From Bacteroides sp. (GTDB lineage Bacteria; Bacteroidota; Bacteroidia; Bacteroidales; Bacteroidaceae): DNA of 9,785 nt. This document shows positions 1 through 7,684 of the stretch, one piece after another. The notes under the pieces are model-generated. The model made no database searches, was not told where the DNA came from, and was given only the letters and a program-made list of their open reading frames with translations. Numbering within the stretch: the first letter of the stretch is position 1; every line of letters starts with the position of its first letter. The stretch covers positions 1 to 9,785 of the forward strand of contig JASLIW010000041.1 in the NCBI GenBank assembly GCA_030152865.1. The letters run 5' to 3'. Made by a program: the position numbers and the translations under genes.

Positions 1-206
1 TAGACTAGCTTTAAGCCGCTTTAGCACAAAGGCTAATCTGAAGAACAAACTAAATTAGCCACAGCTATGAGCAGACTAGTAAGTCCATTTTATTGGCACC
101 TTGACACAACACCCAAACATCAGGATACAAAAGTTTTTTCACCCTGACAGAAGGGGCATGGGTCCTTGACCTATTGAGAGGGGAGTATTTGAGTGAATAT
201 CAGAGC
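1..206. other. Intergenic stretch, no gene recognised
   Basis: I see no convincing gene, tRNA or mobile element here. The second plus-strand frame is open from the window edge to a TAG at 56-58 and would encode an 18-residue basic tail (RLALSRFSTKANLKNKLN). This could be the end of a convergent gene lying to the left, or chance. A 7-bp inverted repeat, GGCTAAT (31-37) and ATTAGCC (54-60), with a 16-base loop lies nearby. The rest has many stops in all frames. Confidence 0.4.
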
Positions 207-245
207 TTAAAAAGGCCCACTTCAAAAAGAAGTGAGCCTTTTTAA
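207..245 (-). terminator. Rho-independent terminator of the uronate operon, probably bidirectional
   Basis: The arms 207-223 and 229-245 pair over 17 positions with one mismatch (c217 against a235), around a five-base loop of A on the plus strand (U in the minus transcript). The inner part of the stem is GC-containing (GGC/GCC and CACTTC/GAAGTG). The outer part is A-run against T-run, so either strand's transcript ends in a U tract after the hairpin. It begins 20 bases past the GH2 stop codon and is the obvious end of the minus-strand operon. The symmetry means it could also stop a plus-strand transcript arriving from the left. Confidence 0.9.
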
Positions 246-265
246 TCACTTTATTTACTAAGGTA

Positions 266-2434
266 CTAAAGACCTACATGCTCTTTTGTTCTTAGTTTGG
301 GCTGATTACTATTGGAGTTTACATCGAAATCTGGAGAGTAATTCCAAACAACCTTATCGCTAAAGGTCTCACCCTCCTTATTTACTTCTACCTCGATGAT
401 GTTTTCACCTTCGCTGAGTTCTACACCTTTAAAGATGTAATGAACAGCTGTTGTACCCTGTTCGGGCTGAATGCTTAATACCTGTCCGTTTACCTTAAGC
501 GTAGGAACCCCTCTATTGGAGTAAACAGTAACAGGAGTTACTTGCTTACCTCTGTAGATTAGACGACGCTGTGTAAGATAGACTACAGGCTCCTTACTCC
601 AGTTGGCCTTATACCAGTAGAATCCATCTTTTTTGACCTTACGATCAAAGGTTACTAAACCTTTCATATTGCGTGATTGCACCCCTCCTTGCGAAGACAT
701 CGGTGTAGCAAAATCGAACGTATTCCAGATGTATGAGGCTAAAAGGGTTTTCGATTTAGCAATATAACCCCATTGAATTTCATGGAATTTAGTGGCAAAG
801 GTTTCGTTGTAATCGTTGTTGTAACCACAGCAATCTCCCCACTCGCCCACTTCTTCGCGTTGTTGGTCTATGTTGGCTTCAGTTCCATATTCAGAATAGA
901 TGAGCTTTACATCTGAGAACTCTTTCTCTACCTTCTCAATCCATGGTCCAATATCAGAGATTTTACCGCCATACCATCCAAAATAATGGTTGATACCCTG
1001 TACGTCGGCATTTAGGTTTGAGGCTTGATCAACGGTATTGTGTCCATTTACTGAGCCTGTGTAGCGATAAGGATCTTCTGTTTTGGCCAAATCATGAAGC
1101 TCGGTAGTCAAAGCATTGGTAAATTCATAAGGGTTATACACCTCATTGTGCAAGCCCCAAATATAGATAGAGGGGTGATTGTAGTTTTGACGAATAAGTT
1201 CAGTGAGCTGTTGCTTGGCATTCTCACCCTCTTTGGTAGTGACGCGATTGACAAAGGGAATCTCTGCCCAAACAAGCAGACCTATACTATCACACTTCGA
1301 GTAAATATAGTCAGCTTGCTGGTAGTGTGCCAAGCGAATGGTAGTTGCTCCAATCTCTTGGATGATCTCCATATCTATGTCATGTTCTTTTTTGGTCAAA
1401 GCACTACCTTTGTCTAACCAGTCTTGGTGGCGACAAACTCCATACATCGGAATCTTCTTTCCATTGAGGTAAACTCCATCACTGGCCTTCAACTCTACAG
1501 TTCTTAAACCTAAAGGCTGAACAAGCTCGTCTATCACTTGATTGTCTCGAATGAGCTGTGTTACCACCTTATAAAGGTAAGGGTCTTCTAGCCCCTGCCA
1601 CAAGTGAGGCTTACGTACTGTGATGTTTTGCAGTTCAATCTGACGTCCTTGCACGGGTAAGTCCAGTTTAGTTTCAGACTTAGTCTTTACTCTGCCATCC
1701 ATCTCATAGATAGTGGTGCGCAAACGAACATCTTGTTTCTTCTTAGTTTTATTGTCTATTTTGACTTTGACTTCTAGCTCTGCCACATTTTTAGATAAAC
1801 TTTTCTGGCTGATGTACACTCCTGAAGAGGCATAATCTGTTACGGCAATATTTACATCTTCTGTCACAATTAAAGAAACATCACGGTAAATACCTCCGTA
1901 CACCCCAAACAAGGTGTTATTGACGGGGATGATATCTTCACGAGCTGTATTATCTACCTTGACTACAATGGTATTCTTCTCTCCATACTTCAAGAGTGTA
2001 GAGAGCTCTACGGCAAAAGCAGAATAAGCTCCCTTGTGGCTTCCTGCAAAACGATTGTTTACATAGACCGTAGCTACTGTGCCAACTCCCTCAAAGCGCA
2101 AAAACACGCGTTTGCCTTTCAAATCGGCAGCTGGGGTATATTCCTTTTTGTAATAAGCCTCACCTGTATAAAACCGCTCCTGCGGTGTACGCATGCCCAA
2201 GCCAACCATGGCCGACTGCATATCTTTATTATTCCAGGTATGTGGCAGTGTAACTTTCTGCCAATTACCAGCCAGATTTGTGGTTTCCAGATAAGCATGG
2301 CTAGGATTAAAGGGACCCTTTTTGAACTGCCACCCCTCATTAAATACAGATACATCTCGGGCCTGTACGACAAGCGCACAGACAAAAGCCAGCAATAAGC
2401 TTAAATTAATTCTTTTCATGTTTCTTCTCTTCAT
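266..2434 (-). CDS. Secreted glycoside hydrolase family 2 enzyme, probable beta-glucuronidase
   Basis: This is an exo-acting GH2 beta-glycosidase of 722 residues. A Sec signal peptide ends near residue 25 (hydrophobic core LSLLLAFVCALV, then VQA before RD), so it is periplasmic or exported. Domains follow as a jelly-roll sugar-binding domain (about 26-190), an Ig-like sandwich (about 200-310), a TIM barrel (about 315-610) and a C-terminal beta domain (about 620-700) like those in many Bacteroidota GH2 proteins. The acid/base is E431 in LHNE and the nucleophile E515 in YSEYG. N589-M590-K591-G resembles the N-x-K motif by which beta-glucuronidases hold the substrate carboxylate, but similar NxKG tracts may occur in beta-galactosidases, so specificity rests partly on the uronate operon context. 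It is last in the operon and overlaps the GH105 gene. A second in-frame ATG at residue 6 (2417-2419) would cut the overlap from 29 to 14 bases and still leave a good signal peptide. Confidence 0.88.
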   Translation of the reverse strand: MKRRNMKRINLSLLLAFVCALVVQARDVSVFNEGWQFKKGPFNPSHAYLETTNLAGNWQKVTLPHTWNNKDMQSAMVGLGMRTPQERFYTGEAYYKKEYTPAADLKGKRVFLRFEGVGTVATVYVNNRFAGSHKGAYSAFAVELSTLLKYGEKNTIVVKVDNTAREDIIPVNNTLFGVYGGIYRDVSLIVTEDVNIAVTDYASSGVYISQKSLSKNVAELEVKVKIDNKTKKKQDVRLRTTIYEMDGRVKTKSETKLDLPVQGRQIELQNITVRKPHLWQGLEDPYLYKVVTQLIRDNQVIDELVQPLGLRTVELKASDGVYLNGKKIPMYGVCRHQDWLDKGSALTKKEHDIDMEIIQEIGATTIRLAHYQQADYIYSKCDSIGLLVWAEIPFVNRVTTKEGENAKQQLTELIRQNYNHPSIYIWGLHNEVYNPYEFTNALTTELHDLAKTEDPYRYTGSVNGHNTVDQASNLNADVQGINHYFGWYGGKISDIGPWIEKVEKEFSDVKLIYSEYGTEANIDQQREEVGEWGDCCGYNNDYNETFATKFHEIQWGYIAKSKTLLASYIWNTFDFATPMSSQGGVQSRNMKGLVTFDRKVKKDGFYWYKANWSKEPVVYLTQRRLIYRGKQVTPVTVYSNRGVPTLKVNGQVLSIQPEQGTTAVHYIFKGVELSEGENIIEVEVNKEGETFSDKVVWNYSPDFDVNSNSNQPKLRTKEHVGL

Positions 2435-3584
2435 TAGTCAGTTTGTAAATTTCATTTCCTGCCAGTAAAAAGGCACCAACACCATACACCGCAGTCATAT
2501 CTTCCGTAACCTTTTTGGGATCGGCTCCAATGGGTTGCACAAAGCCGAGCTTGCCTTCGTCACTGACTACAGCGACTAATGCTTGCCAAGACTGCTCAAG
2601 GGTAGGCAAGTAAATCTCCTTATCTAAAATCCCTTTATTAATTCCATACGCAAGCGCATAAGTTATCATAGCTGTTGCACTGGTTTCTGGCGCAGGATAA
2701 CTGGCAGAATCGAGCAAGCTAGCATGCCAATACCCTTGCTCATCTCTAAGTTCGAGTAATCTATTCATCATCACACGATACAGGTCTATATAAAACCCTC
2801 GACGAGCATCCTGCTCGGGCATCCAATCTAAAATATTGCAGATTCCCGCAACTACCCAGCCATTGCCTCTGCCCCAAAACACCTTTTCTCCATTGGCCTC
2901 TCTCTGATTAAAATAGCTGCTATCTCTAAAGAATAACTTTTCATCAATATCATAGAGGTGATGATAAGTCTGTAAGAATCTTTTATGCATATAGCTTAGG
3001 TAGGTCTCATCCTTATAAAGCTTGGCCAGAGCTGCATAGACAGGAGGTGCCATAAATAAGGCATCACACCAACTCCACATTTGCTTATTATGCGCAATCA
3101 TTGCTTCATTGGGCTGACTGCTCATAATCCAATCTAAGCGTTCTTTGGTGGCTTTTAGCATCTTATCTTCTCCATACTTTAGGTACATCCTAGTATAGAA
3201 CTGAGCTATAGCCAGTTCATCGGCATGATATAAGCTGTATTTGGGATAATTCTTGAAGTTGGCAGGAATCTGCCATTGGTTCTTCTCACCGATGTCTTGA
3301 TAAAGCCAAGCGTAGATCTCATCAGACTTTGGTGAGTGTTCTGCCCACTGAGCCAAGCCTAAATAAAGTACACTATTGGTCCAAGCATCTAGGCCATAAT
3401 CGTGAAGATTGCCTTTTTCCTTATAGCTAAAATGTGCAATTTGCCAATCTACTACCTGATCCAAAGTCTTGCTTAACTCTTGCTGGTTGATACTAGACCT
3501 TACTTCTGTCTGCGCCAACTGAGGCGTAACACAAGCAGATAGGCTAAATACTGCCAAAAACGAAAGAATTGTTTTGAGTGACAT
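2406..3584 (-). CDS. GH105 (GH88/105 clan) unsaturated uronyl hydrolase, lipoprotein
   Basis: The family removes a delta-4,5-unsaturated uronic acid from the non-reducing end of oligosaccharides made by polysaccharide lyases. Counting from ATG 3582-3584 the protein has 392 residues. It starts with a signal peptide and lipobox LSAC (Cys18), so it is a lipoprotein of the inner or outer membrane. The (alpha/alpha)6 barrel follows, with YHADELAIAQ around 119-128 (D122), the hallmark WCDALFMAPP with the likely catalytic D174, and WGRGNGW around 237-243, which favours GH105 over GH88. SASYPAPETS and VYGVGAFLLAG near the end are also family-like. The frame stays open to a TTG four codons earlier, but that would overlap the transporter and lengthen the signal peptide, so ATG is preferred. 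The gene lies one base after the transporter stop and overlaps the GH2 start. Substrate polymer (rhamnogalacturonan, arabinogalactan, ulvan or glycosaminoglycan) cannot be read from the sequence. Confidence 0.9.
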   Translation of the reverse strand: MSLKTILSFLAVFSLSACVTPQLAQTEVRSSINQQELSKTLDQVVDWQIAHFSYKEKGNLHDYGLDAWTNSVLYLGLAQWAEHSPKSDEIYAWLYQDIGEKNQWQIPANFKNYPKYSLYHADELAIAQFYTRMYLKYGEDKMLKATKERLDWIMSSQPNEAMIAHNKQMWSWCDALFMAPPVYAALAKLYKDETYLSYMHKRFLQTYHHLYDIDEKLFFRDSSYFNQREANGEKVFWGRGNGWVVAGICNILDWMPEQDARRGFYIDLYRVMMNRLLELRDEQGYWHASLLDSASYPAPETSATAMITYALAYGINKGILDKEIYLPTLEQSWQALVAVVSDEGKLGFVQPIGADPKKVTEDMTAVYGVGAFLLAGNEIYKLTNEEKKHEKN

Positions 3585-3588
3585 ATTA
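3582..3588 (-). promoter_or_regulatory. Stop-start junction TAATATG coupling transporter and GH105
   Basis: On the minus strand the transporter stop TAA (3588-3586) is followed by one base and then ATG (3584-3582), reading TAATATG. Such spacing allows ribosomes ending on the transporter to restart on the GH105 gene. It also decides the GH105 start, because this ATG directly precedes a clean lipoprotein signal peptide. Confidence 0.65.
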
Positions 3589-5019
3589 TAATACAATCGG
3601 TTTAAATTTAGGAACTAAAAGCTTCATTACTCCCCAAGCGATGATGTATGCTAAGGCACAGAAACCAAAGACGATGGCATAGCCAGGAGCTTTACTCCCC
3701 CATACCTCTGCGCTGTAATCAAAGAGCATACCACTTCCTTTGTTGAGTAAGAAAGAACTCAAGCCTCCTGCCAAGCCTGTAACACCTGTAATAGTAGCTA
3801 CTGCTTTTTTGGGGAACATATCGCTACCAGCTGTAAAGATATTGGCAGACCAAGCCTGATGAGCTGCCGCCCCTATTGCGATAAACAAAATGGGGACCCA
3901 AAAAGCATAATTGCCCAAGGCACTAATATGTCCTAATGGCTGAGCCAACAAGACAATGAGTGGGCACAGAGCAATGTAAAACATCGCTTTCATACGTCCA
4001 TCATAGGCATTGTAGCCTTTGTTGAACCAGTAAGTAGGTAGCTTACCTCCAAACACTGAGCCGAGCACAGTAATAGAGTAAAGCACTCCAATAGGTAGAG
4101 CTATCTCTGTTCCACCCATATTGTATTCTGCTTTTAAGTAGGCTGGAGTCCAGAAGAGGTAAAACCACCAAACGCCATCGGTTATAAACTTACCCAGGAA
4201 GATGGACCAAGTTTGACGGTACTTAAAGCAGCCCCAGAATGAAATGGTTTTGCCTTCTCCGCCAGACTCTTTTTCTGCATCTTCTTCATCTTCCAAATCT
4301 TGATTGATGTAGGCCAACTCTGCGGCATTGACTTTGGGATTCTTTTCTGGACTCTTATAGAGTAGGAGCCAAAATATAAGCCAAATAAATCCTAATCCTC
4401 CCACTAGGATAAAGGCCAATTCCCAACCCCAGCGATCTGCAATAATTGGTACAGATAGAGGAGCTAATATAGCGCCTACATTGGAGCCTGAGTTAAAGAT
4501 ACCTGTAGCAAAAGAACGATCTCGTTTGGGAAAATACTCAGCTGTAGCCTTCACTGCCGCAGGAAAGTTTCCTGCTTCTCCCACAGCCAAGACAATACGA
4601 GATATAATAAAGCCCACCATACTCACACTGGTAATGGTGGGGATAAGAGCTGCTGAAGCGGTAAGTAGCTCTTCGGTAGAGTCTAGTCCTGTAGCATACT
4701 CAGCTGCAATTCCACAAAAGGCATGCAGACAAGCTCCCACCGACCAAATTCCGATAGCCCAAGCATAGCCTTTTTTAGTACCTACTTTATCTACAAAGCG
4801 GCCCACAAAAATCATGCTTAACGCATAAACGAGTGAGAAAATAGCCACAATAGTTCCATAGTCATCATCTGTCCAATGGAATATTTCTTCTAGGCGAGGC
4901 TGCAACAAAGCGATAACCTGCCTATCCATATAATTAATCGTAGTGGCAAAAAAGAGTAAAGCACAGATCACCCACCGATAACGGGTCATCACTTGACCTC
5001 CAACTGTTTTATGACTCAT
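3586..5019 (-). CDS. exuT: MFS hexuronate transporter, ExuT-like
   Basis: This is an inner-membrane major facilitator of 477 residues, probably bringing glucuronate and/or galacturonate into the cytoplasm by proton symport, as the anion:cation symporter branch (ExuT) does. The N-terminus has RYRWVICALLFFATTINYMD (13-32), typical of this group, followed by GRFVDKVGTKKG between TM2 and TM3 as the MFS loop signature and RIVLAVGEAGNFPAA (141-155) in TM4. About 12 membrane segments can be traced. An acidic, charged cytoplasmic loop (about 225-258, with DLEDEEDAEKE) separates the two halves. The TM3-TM4 connection (about 104-128) looks longer than usual. It sits 52 bases after uxaC and one base before the GH105 gene, which fits uptake of sugars released by the enzymes encoded next to it. 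A second ATG at residue 11 is possible. Exact substrate is inferred from context. Confidence 0.88.
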   Translation of the reverse strand: MSHKTVGGQVMTRYRWVICALLFFATTINYMDRQVIALLQPRLEEIFHWTDDDYGTIVAIFSLVYALSMIFVGRFVDKVGTKKGYAWAIGIWSVGACLHAFCGIAAEYATGLDSTEELLTASAALIPTITSVSMVGFIISRIVLAVGEAGNFPAAVKATAEYFPKRDRSFATGIFNSGSNVGAILAPLSVPIIADRWGWELAFILVGGLGFIWLIFWLLLYKSPEKNPKVNAAELAYINQDLEDEEDAEKESGGEGKTISFWGCFKYRQTWSIFLGKFITDGVWWFYLFWTPAYLKAEYNMGGTEIALPIGVLYSITVLGSVFGGKLPTYWFNKGYNAYDGRMKAMFYIALCPLIVLLAQPLGHISALGNYAFWVPILFIAIGAAAHQAWSANIFTAGSDMFPKKAVATITGVTGLAGGLSSFLLNKGSGMLFDYSAEVWGSKAPGYAIVFGFCALAYIIAWGVMKLLVPKFKPIVL

Positions 5020-5071
5020 AGTATTAGATTGTTTGTTTTATTTAAGGTTGACCAAGAATTGATGTAAGGAA

Positions 5072-6478
5072 TTAAAATCCAAAGAAATTCTTGGCGTTAT
5101 AATAGCATATATTTTGCAGCATCTGACCAATAAACTCCAACTCGGTATTGGGCAGAAGACCTTCTTCGATATCTTGACCTACTACATTACAAAGTACTCG
5201 CCTAAAATATTCATGTCGAGGATAAGATAAGAAACTTCTTGAATCGGTTAGCATACCTACAAAACGACTCAGCAAGCCATGATTGGAAAGTGCATTCAAC
5301 TGACTTTCAATGCCCTGCTTTTGATCTAAAAACCACCACCCAGATCCAAACTGTATTTTTCCAGGAATAGTGCCATCTTGGAAATTAGCTACCATAGTCG
5401 CAACCATATCATTATCTTTAGGGTTGATGTTGTATAGAATGGTCTTAGCGAGTTTGTCTTGTGAGGCTAGCTTATCTAGGAACCGCGACATAGACGCTGC
5501 TGTACTCCAATCTCCCATTGAGTCATAACCTGTATCAGGACCTAGCTCTTGATACATTTTGGAGTTATTGTTACGCAAAGGACCAAAGTGAAATTGCTGC
5601 GTCCAACCTTTCTCGTAATCCATAAGCCCTCCTTCATATAATACTGCAGATTTAAACTTTGCAATTTCAGTGGAAGATAAGCTCTGTCCTACAGATACTT
5701 TTGTGAAAATAGCGTCTATTTCATCTGGGGTATAATCTTCAGCATAAAAATAGGATAAGCCGTGATCGGATAAGCGACAGCCCATCTCATGAAAGAAATC
5801 GTGACGCTTGCGTAAGGCTTTGATAAAGTCGGCATAGCTTTGAATAGGAGTAGCAGCGACTTCACTGAGCTGCTTCAGGTAAGCAATAAAGTCTTTCGGG
5901 TTTTCAACAGCGATTGCTTTGTCGGGTCGCCAAGTAGGTAGCACTTTAATTTCAAATCCTTCCTCTTTGAGTTGTTTATGGTAGGCCAAAGAATCAGTTG
6001 GATCGTCAGTCGTACACACAACCTCAACGCGATAGCGACGCATGAGATTCCGAGCGGAGTAAGCCTTGGTCTGTAAGAGCGCATTGCATTTTTCGTAAAT
6101 AGCAGAAGCACTAGAGGGCTTAAGCAAGTCACGAATACCAAAAGCTGTTTGTAACTCTAGATGAGTCCAGTGATACAAGGGATTACGCATGGTGTAGGGT
6201 ATCGTTTCAGCCCATTTTTCAAACTTTTCCCAGTCCGAAGTATCTTTACCCGTGATGTATCGCTCATTTACACCATTGGCTCTTAGTGCTCTCCACTTGT
6301 AGTGATCACCACCTAGCCATATTTCGGTGAGGTTTCTAAACTGTTTATCTTCTGCAATCTCTTGTGGGCTGAGATGGCAGTGATAATCTATTATAGGAAG
6401 ACCCTCTACGTAGTCGTGATAGAGCCTGCAAGCTGTCTCAGACTGCAATAGAAAGTCTTTATCCATGAAATTTTTCAT
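5072..6478 (-). CDS. uxaC: Uronate isomerase (glucuronate isomerase)
   Basis: UxaC interconverts D-glucuronate and D-fructuronate, and D-galacturonate and D-tagaturonate, in the cytoplasm as the first intracellular step of hexuronate use. The 468-residue length is normal for the family. It is a member of the amidohydrolase superfamily: the metal-binding IIDYHCHLSP carries H33 and H35, LYHWTHLEL follows at 101-109, CTTDDPTDSL lies at 155-164, and the C-terminal signature MLTDSRSFLSYPRHEYFRR occupies 409-427. FGSGWWFLDQKQG (377-389) is also characteristic. The start ATG (6476-6478) gives MKNFMDKDFLLQ, the usual opening of Bacteroidota UxaC; an ATG at residue 5 is less likely. It is 24 bases after uxuA and 52 bases before the transporter. 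No tagaturonate reductase or altronate dehydratase is nearby, so in this operon it most likely serves glucuronate. Confidence 0.97.
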   Translation of the reverse strand: MKNFMDKDFLLQSETACRLYHDYVEGLPIIDYHCHLSPQEIAEDKQFRNLTEIWLGGDHYKWRALRANGVNERYITGKDTSDWEKFEKWAETIPYTMRNPLYHWTHLELQTAFGIRDLLKPSSASAIYEKCNALLQTKAYSARNLMRRYRVEVVCTTDDPTDSLAYHKQLKEEGFEIKVLPTWRPDKAIAVENPKDFIAYLKQLSEVAATPIQSYADFIKALRKRHDFFHEMGCRLSDHGLSYFYAEDYTPDEIDAIFTKVSVGQSLSSTEIAKFKSAVLYEGGLMDYEKGWTQQFHFGPLRNNNSKMYQELGPDTGYDSMGDWSTAASMSRFLDKLASQDKLAKTILYNINPKDNDMVATMVANFQDGTIPGKIQFGSGWWFLDQKQGIESQLNALSNHGLLSRFVGMLTDSRSFLSYPRHEYFRRVLCNVVGQDIEEGLLPNTELEFIGQMLQNICYYNAKNFFGF

Positions 6479-6502
6479 CGTATTACATTTTAAGGTTTTG
6501 GT

Positions 6503-7669
6503 TCAAAGTGACTTGGCAATGCCGAGTTCTAAACCACGGAGCTCTGCTAAACCACGTAAGCGCCCAATGCAGGAATAGCCTGGATTAGTCTGTTTATCTA
6601 GGTCATCTATCATTTGGTGCCCATGATCAGGTCGGAAGGGTAAGGACACGCCTCTTTTATTTTGTACTTCTAGAAGTGCTTTCATCACCTCATACATGGG
6701 AACATCCCCTTCTAAGTGATTGGCTTCATAAAAGTTGCCTTCCTCATCGCGTTGGGTAGAACGCAAGTGCACAAAGTTCACGCGATCCCCCCACTCTCGA
6801 AGCATAGCTGGTAAATCATTGTCCGCACGCACACCAAACGAGCCTGTGCAAAAGCAAAGTCCATTGGATACATTGGGGACAGCCTCCACCAACTTTTCAA
6901 AATCAGTAGAAGTACTTAGTATACGGGGTAAACCAAATAAAGAATAAGGAGGATCATCAGGATGAATAGCTAGCTTAACTCCAAGCTCATCGGCAACAGG
7001 AGCTATAGCTTGTAAGAAATAAATCAAGTTAGCACGTAGCTTTACAGCATCTATATCAGCATAACGGTCTAGCTGCTCTTGAAACTCTTGCAATGTAAAA
7101 CTCTCTTCGGCACCCGGCAAACCTGCTATCATATTCTTGATTAGTAGCTCCTTATCAGCTGAACTCATCTGATTGTAATAAGACTTTCCACGCGCAACTT
7201 CTTCACGGCTATAGTCTTTTTCAGCCTGAGGTCTTTTTAATATGAATAAGTCAAATGCAATTAAGGCTGCACGCTCTAGTCGTAGTGCTTTGGAACCGTC
7301 GGGCATGGTATAGGCTAAGTCTGTACGTGTCCAGTCCAAGACAGGCATAAAATTATAAGTCACTATTTTAATGCCACAGTGTGCCAGATTTCGAATGCTC
7401 TGTTTGTAATTAGTTATATAGTGTTCAAACTCTCCTTCTTGAGTTTTGATGTGTTCATGCACTGGAACACTCTCAACTACAGACCAGCTCAGGCCTGCAT
7501 CTTCAATAATCTTTTTCCTTTTTTGAATTTCTTCAACGGTCCACACTTCTCCATTTGGAATGTGATGTAGGGCATGAACGATGCCAGTTGCTCCAGCCTG
7601 CCGAATATCGGCCAAGGACACAGGATCATTGGGTCCATACCAACGCCAGGTTTGTTCGCTTAGTATCAT
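6503..7669 (-). CDS. uxuA: D-mannonate dehydratase
   Basis: UxuA removes water from D-mannonate to give 2-keto-3-deoxy-D-gluconate, the last dedicated step of the glucuronate branch, in the cytoplasm. The 388 residues are close to the usual family size. It is a TIM barrel of the xylose-isomerase-like type. The opening WRWYG is typical, as are NFMPVLDWTRTD (106-117) and the substrate-side GIVHALHHIPNGEVW (29-43). Likely divalent metal ligands are H236 in HPDDPP, C274 in FCTGS, H301 in VHLR and D348 in FRPDHGH, in the order expected for the family; this assignment is from memory of the family, not a structure. It lies 15 bases after the SDR gene and 24 before uxaC. Its leader carries the 12-mer TAAAACAAACAA also found before the transporter. 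I see no sign of truncation or frameshift. Confidence 0.97.
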   Translation of the reverse strand: MILSEQTWRWYGPNDPVSLADIRQAGATGIVHALHHIPNGEVWTVEEIQKRKKIIEDAGLSWSVVESVPVHEHIKTQEGEFEHYITNYKQSIRNLAHCGIKIVTYNFMPVLDWTRTDLAYTMPDGSKALRLERAALIAFDLFILKRPQAEKDYSREEVARGKSYYNQMSSADKELLIKNMIAGLPGAEESFTLQEFQEQLDRYADIDAVKLRANLIYFLQAIAPVADELGVKLAIHPDDPPYSLFGLPRILSTSTDFEKLVEAVPNVSNGLCFCTGSFGVRADNDLPAMLREWGDRVNFVHLRSTQRDEEGNFYEANHLEGDVPMYEVMKALLEVQNKRGVSLPFRPDHGHQMIDDLDKQTNPGYSCIGRLRGLAELRGLELGIAKSL

Positions 7670-7684
7670 ACTTGTTTGTTTTAA

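Noticed and set aside
130..175. Minus-strand tract VKDPCPFCQGEKTFVS, resembling a zinc-ribbon CPxC fragment
   Set aside because: Only 16 codons between two stops, with no second cysteine pair and no neighbouring frame that continues it. It could be a relic but is not supportable.
1094..1417. Plus-strand open frame of 107 codons inside the GH2 gene
   Set aside because: It lies wholly opposite a well-supported GH2 catalytic domain and its translation resembles no family I know; it is a shadow frame.
2036..2398. Plus-strand open frame of 120 codons, and a minus-strand frame at 2119-2385, inside the 5' part of the GH2 gene
   Set aside because: Both are covered by the GH2 signal peptide and jelly-roll domain, with no motifs or start signals of their own.
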